Assembly: GCF_022712295.1 (NCBI RefSeq)
Contig: NZ_JALAGT010000031.1
Span: 1-30,493, forward strand
Direction of reading: 5' to 3'
Origin: Galactobacter sp.
GTDB taxonomy: Bacteria; Actinomycetota; Actinomycetes; Actinomycetales; Micrococcaceae
Length of the DNA: 30,493 nt
Part shown: positions 1-7,729 of the stretch, in pieces
Numbering within the stretch: position 1 is the stretch's first letter
Layout of the letters: the number at the start of each line of letters is the position of its first letter
The notes under the pieces: generated by a model
Database searches by the model: none
Told to the model about the DNA's origin: nothing
The model's input: only the letters and a program-made list of their open reading frames with translations
Program-made: the position numbers and the translations under genes

Positions 1-221
1 ACCACCACACCGTGGCCCGGGTCGGCCCCGACCTCGCCAAGAACCTCCTCACAGGCCATGGCGACGGCGGCGGCGTCGGTGCCGAACCCGCCGTCGGGCA
101 TTCCTGCGGCGACCGCCATGGGCGGCAACTGGCCCGGCGAGGCCTCCGTGGCCAGGCCGCGCGCGGCCTCGGCGAGCGCGCGCGAGTGGGAGACGAGGAC
201 GAGACCGACCCGTGCGCTCAT
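1..221 (-). CDS. dhaM: PTS-dependent dihydroxyacetone kinase phosphotransferase subunit DhaM (5' part only)
   Basis: DhaM carries phosphate from the PTS (HPr) to the ADP bound in DhaL. Only the N-terminal 73 or so residues lie in the window; the gene runs off the left edge. The visible part begins MSARVGLVLVSHSRAL. The VSHS motif (His12) matches the active-site histidine of the EIIA-Man-like domain at the DhaM N-terminus. A glycine/aspartate-rich stretch near residues 40-50 (PDGGFGTDA) is also typical. The ATG at 221 overlaps the dhaL stop codon as ATGA, so the two are translationally coupled in a dhaK-dhaL-dhaM operon. Whether HPr or EI domains are fused downstream cannot be seen. Confidence 0.88.
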   Translation of the reverse strand, partial: MSARVGLVLVSHSRALAEAARGLATEASPGQLPPMAVAAGMPDGGFGTDAAAVAMACEEVLGEVGADPGHGVV

Positions 222-844
222 GCGGCGAGCACCTGCGCCAGGGTGCGCAGCAGCAGGGCGGTGGAGGCGGCCCCGGGGTCCATGTGGCCGGCGCTGCGGT
301 CCCCCAGATACGAGGCACGACCCTTGCGTGCCACCAGCGGCACCGTGGCGTCGCGACCGACCTCGGCCGCGTCAGCCGCGGCGCTCACCGTGGCGACGAG
401 ATCGTCGCCACCGGACTCCAATGCCTCGACGGCGGGGGTGAGGGCATCCACCATGGTCTTGTCCTCCAGTTCCGCCTTCCCGCGGGCCAGGACACCGTCC
501 AGCCCGGCGCGGAAGGCCTTGGCAAGCCCATCGCCGTCCAGCTCTGACACGGCTCCTGCGCCCACGCCGAAACGCAGGAAGAACGTGCCGTAGAGCGGGC
601 CCGAGGCCCCACCCACCGTGGACACCAGCGTCATCCCGACGGCCTTGCCCAGATCCGCAACGGTGGCCGGAGGCGCCTCCGCCAGCTTCTCGGCGGCGGC
701 CTGCGTGCCACGGGCCATGTTGGAGCCGTGGTCGGCGTCCCCGATGGCGCGGTCCAGATCCGTCAGCTCGTCCTTGTGCTCCGCGATCGCGTCGCGGTAG
801 GCGTCGATCCAGGCGGTCAGCGTGGCGATATCGAGCGTGCTCAT
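218..844 (-). CDS. dhaL: Dihydroxyacetone kinase ADP-binding subunit DhaL
   Basis: DhaL holds a tightly bound ADP that DhaM rephosphorylates, and it passes the phosphate to dihydroxyacetone bound on DhaK. The protein is 208 aa, the usual size. The start is the ATG at 844 (MSTLDIATL), which overlaps the dhaK stop as ATGA; the open frame continues upstream only because it runs over dhaK. The Mg-ADP signature LDRAIGDADHGSNMARG is present, with candidate metal ligands D31, D36 and D38. A second conserved patch, VGGASGPLYGTFF, lies near residues 78-90. ATGA overlaps on both sides show tight coupling inside the operon. Confidence 0.93.
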   Translation of the reverse strand: MSTLDIATLTAWIDAYRDAIAEHKDELTDLDRAIGDADHGSNMARGTQAAAEKLAEAPPATVADLGKAVGMTLVSTVGGASGPLYGTFFLRFGVGAGAVSELDGDGLAKAFRAGLDGVLARGKAELEDKTMVDALTPAVEALESGGDDLVATVSAAADAAEVGRDATVPLVARKGRASYLGDRSAGHMDPGAASTALLLRTLAQVLAA

Positions 845-1842
845 CAGGCTCCCCACCTCAGGCCGGACGTGTTCACCGGGGCATCGAAGAGGCGCAGATC
901 CTCCTCGTCCGCCCGCATGAGCGTCAGCGAGCAACCGGCCATGTCGAGCGAGGTGATGTAGTCACCCACCAGGCGGCGTTCAACCGTGACCCCGCGCTCG
1001 GCCAGCAACGCCGCGACCTCGCCGTAGACCAGGTAGAGCTCAAGCAGCGGGGAGGCGCCCATGCCGTTGAGCATCGCGATCACCGGCGCCCCGGTGAAGT
1101 CCAGGTCATCCAGGATGGGGTCAACGAGGTCCTTGGCGATCTCCTTGGCCGACGCCAGCGGAACCCGCTTACGGCCCGGCTCGCCGTGGATGCCGATGCC
1201 GAGCTCCATCTCGTCCTCGGGAAGGTCGAAGGTGGGTTCCCCCGCAGCCGGGACCGTACAACTGGTCAGCGCGATGCCGTAGGAGCGGCCGTTGGCCACC
1301 ACCTTCTTGGCGACGGCCTCGACCGCGTCGAGATCGGCGCCTTCCTCGGCCGCGGCACCGGCGAGCTTCTCCACGAAGACGGTAAGACCCACCCCGCGGC
1401 GTCCTGCCGTGTAGAGGGAGTCCTGCACCGCGACGTCGTCGTCCACGATCACCGAGCGCACGTCCACCCCCGTTTCCGCATTGGCGAGCTCGGCCGCCAT
1501 CTCGAAGTTCATGACGTCGCCGGTGTAGTTCTTCACGATGTGCAGCACGCCCGCTCCGCCGTCCACGCCCTTGGTGGCCTCGGCGATGGGGTCGGGGGTG
1601 GGTGAGGTGAAGACCTCACCGGCCACTGCTGCGTCCAGCATGCCGGTACCGACGTAACCGCCGTGCAGCGGCTCGTGCCCTGAGCCGCCGCCGGAGACCA
1701 GGCCGACCTTCCCCTGCTTCGGGGCATCCCCTCGGTAGACCACACGCTGTTCCAGGTCCACTCGCAGTTCGGGGTGAGCCGCGGCCACACCCACCAGAGA
1801 GTCGTGAACCACGTCGTCCACGTTGTTGATCAGCTTCTTCAC
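844..1842 (-). CDS. dhaK: Dihydroxyacetone kinase substrate-binding subunit DhaK
   Basis: DhaK binds dihydroxyacetone covalently as a hemiaminal and receives phosphate from DhaL, giving dihydroxyacetone phosphate for glycolysis. The protein is 332 aa, close to the family norm. The GGGSGHEPLH loop (residues 51-60), D109 in NYTGDVMNFE, and H219 in the IGIHGEPG motif match the substrate-binding and covalent histidine positions of the family. The start is a GTG at 1842 preceded by a GAGG Shine-Dalgarno about 8 nt upstream (near 1850). It is the first gene of the operon. The 232-nt divergent spacer towards the ZapE-like gene must hold its promoter, though I could not pick a convincing one. Confidence 0.94.
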   Translation of the reverse strand: MKKLINNVDDVVHDSLVGVAAAHPELRVDLEQRVVYRGDAPKQGKVGLVSGGGSGHEPLHGGYVGTGMLDAAVAGEVFTSPTPDPIAEATKGVDGGAGVLHIVKNYTGDVMNFEMAAELANAETGVDVRSVIVDDDVAVQDSLYTAGRRGVGLTVFVEKLAGAAAEEGADLDAVEAVAKKVVANGRSYGIALTSCTVPAAGEPTFDLPEDEMELGIGIHGEPGRKRVPLASAKEIAKDLVDPILDDLDFTGAPVIAMLNGMGASPLLELYLVYGEVAALLAERGVTVERRLVGDYITSLDMAGCSLTLMRADEEDLRLFDAPVNTSGLRWGA

Positions 1843-2060
1843 CGCTTGACCTCATCCCTTGCTTGTTCGGGTACGCCGCCCGTTCCAGTGCACGGTGATG
1901 TGCTCAGCGAGCAGGCGCGACGTCGAGTTCGCAACGCCTGCAGGACGAGCCCGACGACGCACTCCCTCATGTCACGACTCTTGTCGTTGCAAGGGACACG
2001 GTCAAGAGCCAGACGCCGTTCCCTCCCGCCCAACCGCAGCACTGCGGACCCGCTTGGCAT

Positions 2061-2075
2061 TACGCTTGATATTTG
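2061..2075 (+). promoter_or_regulatory. Candidate leaderless -10 box for the ZapE-like gene
   Basis: TACGCT at 2061-2066 fits the actinobacterial TANNNT -10 and ends 8 nt before the GTG at 2075. There is no Shine-Dalgarno in that gap. Transcription would start at or next to the start codon. The -35 is weak. Confidence 0.4.
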
Positions 2076-3178
2076 TGACCGAATTCGATGCAGCTCTGAC
2101 CAACGAGTCGATTGCGGAACGCGTCCGCCATGCCCTCCGAGACAGCGGAGAGATCAGCCTCGACTCGGCGCAGGAGCACCTGTTGGGCCAGCTCGGCAGC
2201 TGGCTGGACCGTGCCCTGGAGGAGGAGCCTCCTGCAGGGATTCCGGTGGGCTGTTTTGTCCACGGCTCCGCAGGCCGTGGGAAGACGTGGCTGCTCGGTC
2301 AGGTCTTCGCTGCAGCTCCGGTCCCCGAGGCCAACAAGCGCCGCGTGCACTTCCACCAGTTCTTCCTGGCCCTCCAAGAACGCCTCGGCGCCAAGGTCAG
2401 CGCCCACACCGCGATCGAGGCCACAGTCCAGGACCTCCTCTCCGGGACCCGACTGTTCTTCTTCGACGAGTTGCACGTTCAGGACCCCGGCGCGGCCGCA
2501 CTCCTGAACCGCCTGCTTGCCGAGATCGCCGAGCGCCACATCCCGACACTGATCACGTCCAACTACGCGCCGGAGGGCCTGCTCCCGCACCGCGTCTACC
2601 ACCACGTGGTCCAGCCCGGGATCGAGACGTTGCGCCGTTGTTTCGAGGTCCGCGAGCTGCTCGGTGCCACGGATTACCGCCGGCTCGGCGGCGGTGCAGG
2701 CACCCGCTTCGCGTCCGGCGCATGGGTGGTCTCGCGCGGTTCCATGCCCGACGGCGGCACGTCCATTCCGCCCGCGACCGCGGCCTCCGCCATGGCAGGG
2801 ATCGCTCCGGTAGCGGCGTCCGAGGCCACCACCGTCCTGAAGGACCACCATGCACTCCCCGCTCTGGCCGTGCGCTCGCGGCAGGTGGTGTTCGACGCTC
2901 TCACCTTCCTGGAGTCTCCCGTGACCTCCAAGGACATGCTGGACCTGGCCTCCCTCTTCGATGACTGGGTGCTGCTGGACGTGGAGCCGCTGTCACGGCT
3001 GAGTCGTCCCGCGCGCCAACGGCTGGTCACCATGGTGGATGTCCTGGTTGATGCCGATATCAGGCTGACCGTGACCTCGCAGGTGCAGCGCGCAGCGATG
3101 TCGGACGTCGCGGACCCGCCCACCGACTGGTTCCGCGCCGCCTCCCGACTGGACATGTTGGGGACGGGCCGGGCCTGA
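2075..3178 (+). CDS. zapE: ZapE/AFG1-family P-loop ATPase
   Basis: The AFG1/ZapE family are AAA-type ATPases; E. coli ZapE acts at the division ring, and mitochondrial AFG1/LACE1 in protein quality control. The actinobacterial role is not settled. Walker A GSAGRGKT lies at residues 64-71 and Walker B LFFFDELH has D131, E132 and the family's following histidine H134. A sensor-like LITSNYAPEGLLP follows, as in other members. The open frame extends to 1859, but the first 72 codons are low-complexity, Arg/Pro-rich and unlike the family. The GTG at 2075 (VTEFDAAL) gives a normal 367-aa protein and sits 8 nt after a TANNNT box. The C-terminal part resembles the family's regulatory extension. Confidence 0.82.
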   Translation: MTEFDAALTNESIAERVRHALRDSGEISLDSAQEHLLGQLGSWLDRALEEEPPAGIPVGCFVHGSAGRGKTWLLGQVFAAAPVPEANKRRVHFHQFFLALQERLGAKVSAHTAIEATVQDLLSGTRLFFFDELHVQDPGAAALLNRLLAEIAERHIPTLITSNYAPEGLLPHRVYHHVVQPGIETLRRCFEVRELLGATDYRRLGGGAGTRFASGAWVVSRGSMPDGGTSIPPATAASAMAGIAPVAASEATTVLKDHHALPALAVRSRQVVFDALTFLESPVTSKDMLDLASLFDDWVLLDVEPLSRLSRPARQRLVTMVDVLVDADIRLTVTSQVQRAAMSDVADPPTDWFRAASRLDMLGTGRA

Positions 3179-3227
3179 AGCAACGTGGCACGGCCCGCAA
3201 CAACACTGCTCGTTCGTGACAACACAA

Positions 3228-3269
3228 GGGCCCCGGGCCACACGTGAGACACGTGCTGCGCCGGGGCCC
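3228..3269. terminator. Bidirectional hairpin between the ZapE-like gene and pyrE
   Basis: A 9-bp GC stem, GGGCCCCGG (3228-3236) with CCGGGGCCC (3261-3269), encloses a second small hairpin CACGTG-AGA-CACGTG (3241-3255 approx.). It lies between convergent genes. No long T-tract is present on either side. Confidence 0.7.
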
Positions 3270-3289
3270 GAAAGCTGTCTTGGATCCAG

Positions 3290-3850
3290 TCAGTCCAGGC
3301 CGAGCTCGTCCTTGCCGAAGAGAGCAAGGTACGGCACGCCGGCCTCTGCCTCGATGCGTTCCTTGGCGCCCGTGTCACGGTCCACGATGACGGCCACGGC
3401 GCGGACGTCTCCACCCGCCTTGCGGACGCCTTCCACGGCGGTCAGTGCGGAACCACCGGTGGTGGAGGTGTCCTCCAACACCACGCAGGCGCGGTTCTCG
3501 ACGCCGGGCCCTTCGACCTGGCGGCCCATCCCGTAGGACTTCTGGGCCTTGCGGACCACATAGGCGTCCACGGTCCGGCCCGCCTCGCGGGCTGCATGCA
3601 TCAAGGCGGTTCCCACGGGGTCGGCACCCATGGTCAATCCGCCGGCGGTCTCGAACTCGATGTCTGCCTCGTCCAACAGGGCCAGCAGCGTGCGCCCCAC
3701 CAAGATGGAGGCCTCGTGGTGCAATGTGATCCGGCGCAGGTCCACGTAGTAGTCGGCTTCCTTACCCGATGACAGGGTCACTCGCCCACGGACCACGGCG
3801 AGGTCCTTGATCAATTCCAGCAGTCGTGCGCGGTCTTCAACGAGGCTCAT
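3290..3850 (-). CDS. pyrE: Orotate phosphoribosyltransferase
   Basis: PyrE joins orotate and PRPP to make orotidine 5'-phosphate in pyrimidine synthesis. The protein is 186 aa, typical of the short actinobacterial form. The PRPP-binding motif VVLEDTSTTGGSA is at residues 123-135, with the SGKEADYYVDLRR substrate loop at 28-40 and the GGLTMGADPVG segment at 70-80. The longer open frame upstream (to 4255) is Ser/Trp-rich shadow of the opposite-strand gene. The ATG at 3850 (MSLVEDRARL) is supported by family alignment and by a TATGAT -10 box exactly 7 nt upstream, which implies a leaderless message. It is convergent with the ZapE-like gene and divergent from the acidic membrane protein. Confidence 0.93.
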   Translation of the reverse strand: MSLVEDRARLLELIKDLAVVRGRVTLSSGKEADYYVDLRRITLHHEASILVGRTLLALLDEADIEFETAGGLTMGADPVGTALMHAAREAGRTVDAYVVRKAQKSYGMGRQVEGPGVENRACVVLEDTSTTGGSALTAVEGVRKAGGDVRAVAVIVDRDTGAKERIEAEAGVPYLALFGKDELGLD

Positions 3851-3863
3851 GACCCCGATCATA
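3850..3863 (-). promoter_or_regulatory. Leaderless promoter of pyrE
   Basis: On the minus strand TATGAT (3863-3858, five of six matches to TATAAT) is followed by CGGGGTC (7 nt) and then the ATG at 3850. The -35 region is weak. There is no room for a ribosome-binding site, so the transcript probably begins at the start codon. Confidence 0.6.
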
Positions 3864-3929
3864 TCCGGGCCGAGCGCCTGGATTGGTAGTCTGTTCGGGA
3901 TAAGGCCCATCACTTCATCAGGGAGGATC

Positions 3930-5636
3930 GTGTCCGGCCAGCCGCACGACGACCGTAGGTCCGAGCAGCCCGACTCCGAGCTCGACCCCGACCAAAACGT
4001 CGACGAAGCAGACCAGCAGTACCCGGCGTCCCCCGAGAACCAGCCAGAGGCTGGGTCCGGAAGCGAGTTCACCGGGCCCATTTCCGCGCCGTCGGGCTGG
4101 GAACTGGACGACGACATCGACGCCACGCGGGATCTCCCTGCCGTACGAATCCCCTCCCAGGACGATGACGCCGAGTCCCACGATTCTTCCGTGCCACAGG
4201 ACCAGGATCCAGCTGCATCCGCAGCCATGGAAGAGATGTGGGACCAACTGCTCAACGGTCAGGCGACATCCGAACCGGACCACGGGACGGAGGCCGCCGA
4301 GGACGACCGGGAGGCTGCCGAGGACAACCCGGAAACGGCTCCCGAGGACGCGGATCCCAATGACGACGTGACCGTCATAGCGGAACCGTATTCCCCGGAT
4401 CTGCTCGTGGACCCGGCCACTCAGGCCGCCGAGGACCAACCCGACGTGACCGCGACAGCGGTGGCCGCGCCCCAAGGCGCTGTGCCTTCCGGCCCCGTCA
4501 ATGCCGAGGGGCTCCCCCTGCGCCCCCGCGAACGGGGCCGCAGGTCTGCCAAGCCGGCCAAGAAGAACCGCACGCTGCTCTGGGCCATCCTGACAGGCGT
4601 GGTGGTGGTGATCGTCGCGATCGCGCTGATCCTGTTCTTCGCACTACGTGACAACGACGACAAGGACACCCAGGGCTCCACGGTGGACTCCATACCCACC
4701 AGCATCCAGAAGGGGTCGCCGGCCGCCGCCGTCCGTGACCTGGGCGGGGCCCTCAAGGACGGCGATGCTCAGGGTGCACTCGACCTGTTGGAGATCTCCT
4801 CTCTGCAGGGTGCAACGAACCAGCACCCCCTGCTGAACAACAAGGTCTACTCGAAGGCGAGCAACCGACCCCAAGCCATCACCCCGGCCAAGGAGTCCTA
4901 CGGCGTGCCCGCTTCCAACGCCCTGACCTCCGGAGTGACCGCCACCCTGAGCCAAGGCGGCAAGGAGCAACAGATCTCCCTACGCCTGACACGCGCCGAC
5001 GCTGACGCACCGTGGAAGGTTGCCACCGCGTCCCTGCCTGCGCTGGACGTCACGGATGGTGGCGGCGCCAAGGTGAAGGCCAACACCGTGGACGTGACAC
5101 TGCCCGGTAAGACCGACGATTACTCCACCCACCGGCTCTTCGTGCTCCCCGGCAACTACACGATTCAACGCACCGACACGAAGTTCGTGAACTACCCCAA
5201 GGCGAAGTCGTTCCAGGCTTCCGGACTCGCGGTCGCTTCGGACCCTGACCCGAAAGCCACCGACCTCGGCAGCACCTCGCTGGCAGGCACCCTGAACTCT
5301 GCGTTCAAGAAGGAAGCGAACAAGTCGGTCGATTCCTGGCTGAATGCGTGCATCGCCTCCACGGAGATCGCCCCGAAGCAGTGCCCGTTCGGCGCTGATG
5401 CAGGCGGCAAGACCGTGGAGAACATCAAGTGGACCCTGGACAAGGAACCCACCAAGTCCTATCCCGACCTGAGCGTCAACAACGCCACGGTGGAGGGTAA
5501 GGACGGGCAGGCCTCCGTCGAGGCCACCGTGAAGCAGGACGGCGAGGACGCCAAGCTGGAAGCGGACATGAACTTCCAGTTCACGGGAACCCTGACCATC
5601 AAGGGCAACAAGGTCACCTTCACCTACACCGGCTGA
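3930..5636 (+). CDS. Single-pass membrane protein with acidic cytoplasmic region and extracellular domain, unknown function
   Basis: I do not recognise a named family. The start is taken as the GTG at 3930, preceded by GGGAGG (3921-3926); the frame upstream overlaps pyrE's promoter. The protein is 568 aa. Residues 1 to about 205 are strongly acidic and low complexity (many Asp, Glu, Pro, Gln), followed by a basic stop-transfer patch (RRSAKPAKKNR). One hydrophobic helix follows near 214-238 (WAILTGVVVVIVAIALILFF). The remaining 330 residues would be outside. They begin with a segment like a DUF4878/NTF2-type fold (AAAVRDLGGALKDGDAQGALDLL) and contain a probable disulphide pair C474-C485. The layout (disordered inside, one helix, folded outside) is common among actinobacterial envelope proteins. 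It stands alone, with its own terminator. Confidence 0.75.
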   Translation: MSGQPHDDRRSEQPDSELDPDQNVDEADQQYPASPENQPEAGSGSEFTGPISAPSGWELDDDIDATRDLPAVRIPSQDDDAESHDSSVPQDQDPAASAAMEEMWDQLLNGQATSEPDHGTEAAEDDREAAEDNPETAPEDADPNDDVTVIAEPYSPDLLVDPATQAAEDQPDVTATAVAAPQGAVPSGPVNAEGLPLRPRERGRRSAKPAKKNRTLLWAILTGVVVVIVAIALILFFALRDNDDKDTQGSTVDSIPTSIQKGSPAAAVRDLGGALKDGDAQGALDLLEISSLQGATNQHPLLNNKVYSKASNRPQAITPAKESYGVPASNALTSGVTATLSQGGKEQQISLRLTRADADAPWKVATASLPALDVTDGGGAKVKANTVDVTLPGKTDDYSTHRLFVLPGNYTIQRTDTKFVNYPKAKSFQASGLAVASDPDPKATDLGSTSLAGTLNSAFKKEANKSVDSWLNACIASTEIAPKQCPFGADAGGKTVENIKWTLDKEPTKSYPDLSVNNATVEGKDGQASVEATVKQDGEDAKLEADMNFQFTGTLTIKGNKVTFTYTG

Positions 5637-5664
5637 TCCGATCCGTCGATACCGACGTGTTGCA

Positions 5665-5697
5665 GGGCGGTTCCGGTTGCGTTGCACCGGGCCGCCC
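5665..5697 (+). terminator. Terminator hairpin after the membrane protein gene
   Basis: GGGCGG (5665-5670) pairs with CCGCCC (5692-5697), and CCGGT (5673-5677) pairs with ACCGG (5686-5690), with a small internal loop. It lies 28 nt after the stop and has no T-tract. Confidence 0.5.
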
Positions 5698-5734
5698 GGC
5701 AGCGCGTCGCTTCCCGTGGGCCCTCTGGTGTCAT

Positions 5735-5748
5735 TACTGTTGGAGCCA
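5735..5748 (+). promoter_or_regulatory. Candidate leaderless promoter of nadE
   Basis: TACTGT (5735-5740) is followed by TGGAGCC (7 nt) and the ATG at 5748. The TGGAG is too close to the ATG to serve as a normal Shine-Dalgarno. The same -10 to start spacing is seen at pyrE and other genes in the window. Confidence 0.5.
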
Positions 5749-6572
5749 TGCGAGAGCTCCAGCAGCAGATCATCACAGAACTTGGCGTACAGCCTGAGAT
5801 CGACCCGGCTCAGGAGGTGGCTCGGCGGGTGAAGTTCCTGCAGGACTACCTGCACTTCGCCCATGCCAAGGGTTTTGTCCTCGGTATCTCCGGCGGCATC
5901 GATTCCTCGTTGGCGGGTCGACTGGCTCAGCTGGCCGTCGAAGGCCTGCGCGAGCAGGGCGAGGACGTCGATTTCGTGGCGGTCCGCCTGCCCTACGGTG
6001 TCCAGGCCGACGAGGACGATGCCCAAGCCGCACTGGACTTCATCAAGCCTCGCACCAGCTTGAGCCTCAACGTGAAGCCCGGAGTCGATGGGATCGCCGC
6101 TGCGTACCACGGCGCCACCGGTTCCGACCTCTCCGATTTCACTCGCGGCAACACCAAGGCACGCATGCGGATGATTGCCCAGTACGCCATTGCGGGCGAC
6201 CGCGGGCTGCTGGTGGTCGGCACCGACCACGCCGCGGAATCCGTGGTCGGGTTCTTTACGAAGTTCGGAGACGGCGGAGCCGACATCCTGCCCCTGTTCG
6301 GGCTGCACAAGGCCCAGAACTCGGAGCTGCTGCGCTACCTCGGTGCCCCGGAGTCGCTGGCCACCAAGGAGCCCACCGCTGACCTGCTCGACCTGAACCC
6401 CGGCCGCACGGACGAGGACGAACTCGGGGTGAGCTACGACGACGTCAACGCCTACCTGGAGGGTCAGGACGTCCCCGAGTCGGTGGCAGATCTGCTGGAG
6501 GAGAAGTTCCTCCGCACGCGTCACAAGCGCACCGTGCCCGTGACCATCCTCGATACCTGGTGGAAGAACTGA
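5748..6572 (+). CDS. nadE: Ammonia-dependent NAD+ synthetase
   Basis: NadE amidates nicotinic acid adenine dinucleotide to NAD+ using ATP and ammonia. The protein is 274 aa, almost the length of E. coli NadE, with no glutaminase domain, so it is the ammonia-dependent type. The N-type ATP pyrophosphatase P-loop SGGIDSS is at residues 48-54. Other family patches are RLPYGVQADEDDAQ, GNTKARMRMIAQY and VVGTDHAAESVVGFFTKFGDGGADILPL (read in two parts), and the C-terminal HKRTVP. The start ATG at 5748 follows a -10 box by 7 nt. The stop overlaps the start of the next gene by one base (TGATG), so the two are coupled. Confidence 0.95.
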   Translation: MRELQQQIITELGVQPEIDPAQEVARRVKFLQDYLHFAHAKGFVLGISGGIDSSLAGRLAQLAVEGLREQGEDVDFVAVRLPYGVQADEDDAQAALDFIKPRTSLSLNVKPGVDGIAAAYHGATGSDLSDFTRGNTKARMRMIAQYAIAGDRGLLVVGTDHAAESVVGFFTKFGDGGADILPLFGLHKAQNSELLRYLGAPESLATKEPTADLLDLNPGRTDEDELGVSYDDVNAYLEGQDVPESVADLLEEKFLRTRHKRTVPVTILDTWWKN

Positions 6573-7348
6573 TGAATACCGCGATCGAAGGCATCGAATC
6601 CTGGCTCACGGACATGGACGGCGTCCTGGTCCATGAGAACGAGCCGATCCCTGGCGCGGCCGACCTGCTGCAGGGGTGGCGCGATCAGGGACTGAACTAC
6701 CTGGTCCTCACCAACAACTCCATCTACACGCCGCGAGACCTGGCCGCACGCCTGGCCTCCTCCGGGCTGGAGATCCCGGAGGAGAACATCTGGACGTCCG
6801 CACTGGCGACGGCAGCGTTCATCGCCGACCAGCAGAAGACTGCCCGCGTCTACTGCATCGGCGAGGCAGGGCTGACCACCGCGCTGCATGAGGCCGGGGT
6901 GATCCTCACCGACACCGACCCCGACTTCGTGGTGCTCGGGGAAACCCGCACGTACTCGTTCGAAGCCATCACCAAGGCCATCCGTCTGATCATGGACGGA
7001 GCTCGGTTCATCTCCACCAACCCGGACGCCACCGGGCCGTCGCTGGAGGGTGTCCTTCCCGCCACCGGCGCCATCGCTGCCCTCATCTCCAAGGCCACAG
7101 GGCGTGTGCCGTACGTGGTCGGTAAGCCCAACCCGATGATGTTCCGCTCCGCCATGAACCGCATCCAGGCTCACTCGGAGTCCACCGGAATGATCGGCGA
7201 CCGGATGGACACCGACATCATCGCCGGCATGGAGGCCGGGCTGCGCACCTTCCTGGTGCTCTCGGGGATCACGCATCGCGGCGACATCGCGCGCTTCCCG
7301 TTCCGCCCCAACTTCGTCATGGACTCGGTGCAGGATCTGCTGAGCTGA
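6572..7348 (+). CDS. HAD-IIA family sugar/nucleotide phosphatase (NagD-like)
   Basis: HAD-IIA hydrolases dephosphorylate small metabolites such as nucleoside monophosphates or sugar phosphates; the substrate here is unknown. The 258-aa protein has all HAD motifs: nucleophile and acid D14 and D16 in LTDMDGVLV, motif II LTNNS (46-50), the motif III lysine K185 in GKPNPMMF, and motif IV GDRMDTDI (209-216). The HAD-IIA cap lies between motifs II and III. Start choice: the ATG at 6572 overlaps the nadE stop (TGATG) and is preceded by GGTGGAAGAA. A GTG at 6560 in the same frame would add four residues and is less likely. It is probably cotranscribed with nadE. Confidence 0.88.
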   Translation: MNTAIEGIESWLTDMDGVLVHENEPIPGAADLLQGWRDQGLNYLVLTNNSIYTPRDLAARLASSGLEIPEENIWTSALATAAFIADQQKTARVYCIGEAGLTTALHEAGVILTDTDPDFVVLGETRTYSFEAITKAIRLIMDGARFISTNPDATGPSLEGVLPATGAIAALISKATGRVPYVVGKPNPMMFRSAMNRIQAHSESTGMIGDRMDTDIIAGMEAGLRTFLVLSGITHRGDIARFPFRPNFVMDSVQDLLS

Positions 7349-7380
7349 GCCTCGCTTCCTTGCTCCTGAGGCATTCCGTC

Positions 7381-7516
7381 GCGCCCTCCCACGGTTGAGT
7401 GTCCGTCGCCTCCTCCCAGGATTGCGTGTCCGTCACCTCCTCCCACAGTTGGGCGTCCGCTGCGTCCTCCCACAGTTGGGCGTCCGCTGCGTCCTCTCCC
7501 CCCCAGGCTTTCCGTC
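7381..7516. repeat. 27-nt tandem repeat, four good units plus one degenerate
   Basis: Units start at 7381, 7408, 7435 and 7462, each 27 nt and each following the pattern CCTCCCA-n-GTTG-n-GYGTCCG. Units three and four differ only in the first three bases. A degenerate fifth unit (7489-7516) runs into the neighbouring palindrome. A half unit, GGCATTCCGTC, precedes the array at about 7370-7380. All units end in TCCGYY, the same word that opens the palindrome. Confidence 0.85.
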
Positions 7517-7562
7517 ACCGCAGCATGGATAACCCCTGAGGCAATGACGGAAACCCTCGGGA
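7507..7562. repeat. Dispersed palindromic repeat, copy 1
   Basis: Perfect 9-bp arms TTTCCGTCA (7509-7517) and TGACGGAAA (7545-7553) flank a 27-nt centre that includes CATGGATAA, followed by CCCTCGGG. A closely similar element lies near 30344-30397, with the same order: TTCCGTCACCGC, CATGGAT, CGGAAA, CCTCGGG. Confidence 0.7.
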
Positions 7563-7729
7563 GAAAGCCCGGAAGCCGTCACACTCCTTTCCTCCCCCGG
7601 CGCCGATCCCGATCTGAGCCGGTCAGTCCGCTAACGTGAGACTGCAGAACTCGTGGTCCACCCCACACGGTGGGCACGCCAAGAGCTATAAGAACCGGAA
7701 CCAGATCCGCGGAAGTCAAGGGAGACACC

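Larger units (their letters stand above)
7349..7729. other. 381-nt non-coding spacer with tandem and inverted repeats
   Basis: No convincing gene lies here on either strand; the open frame on the minus strand simply reads through the 27-nt repeats as nine-residue Gly/Arg-rich units. The spacer holds the tandem repeat (7381-7516), a long imperfect palindrome (7509-7553) and a possible -10, TATAAG (7687-7692), for the downstream acyl-CoA synthetase. Confidence 0.7.

Noticed and set aside
1859..2074. N-terminal 72-codon extension of the ZapE-like gene
   Set aside because: The extension is low complexity and absent from the family, and it covers the dhaK/zapE divergent promoter region.
4980..6524. 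514-aa open frame on the minus strand
   Set aside because: It is a long shadow across the membrane-protein gene and nadE, caused by high GC at third codon positions; it has no recognisable domain.
7381..7516. Possible CRISPR array
   Set aside because: Units are contiguous 27-nt tandem copies with no unique spacers, and no cas genes are in the window.
7171..7518. 115-aa minus-strand frame with nine-residue repeats
   Set aside because: The repeats are just the 27-nt DNA array read in frame; there is no plausible start, ribosome-binding site or conserved domain.
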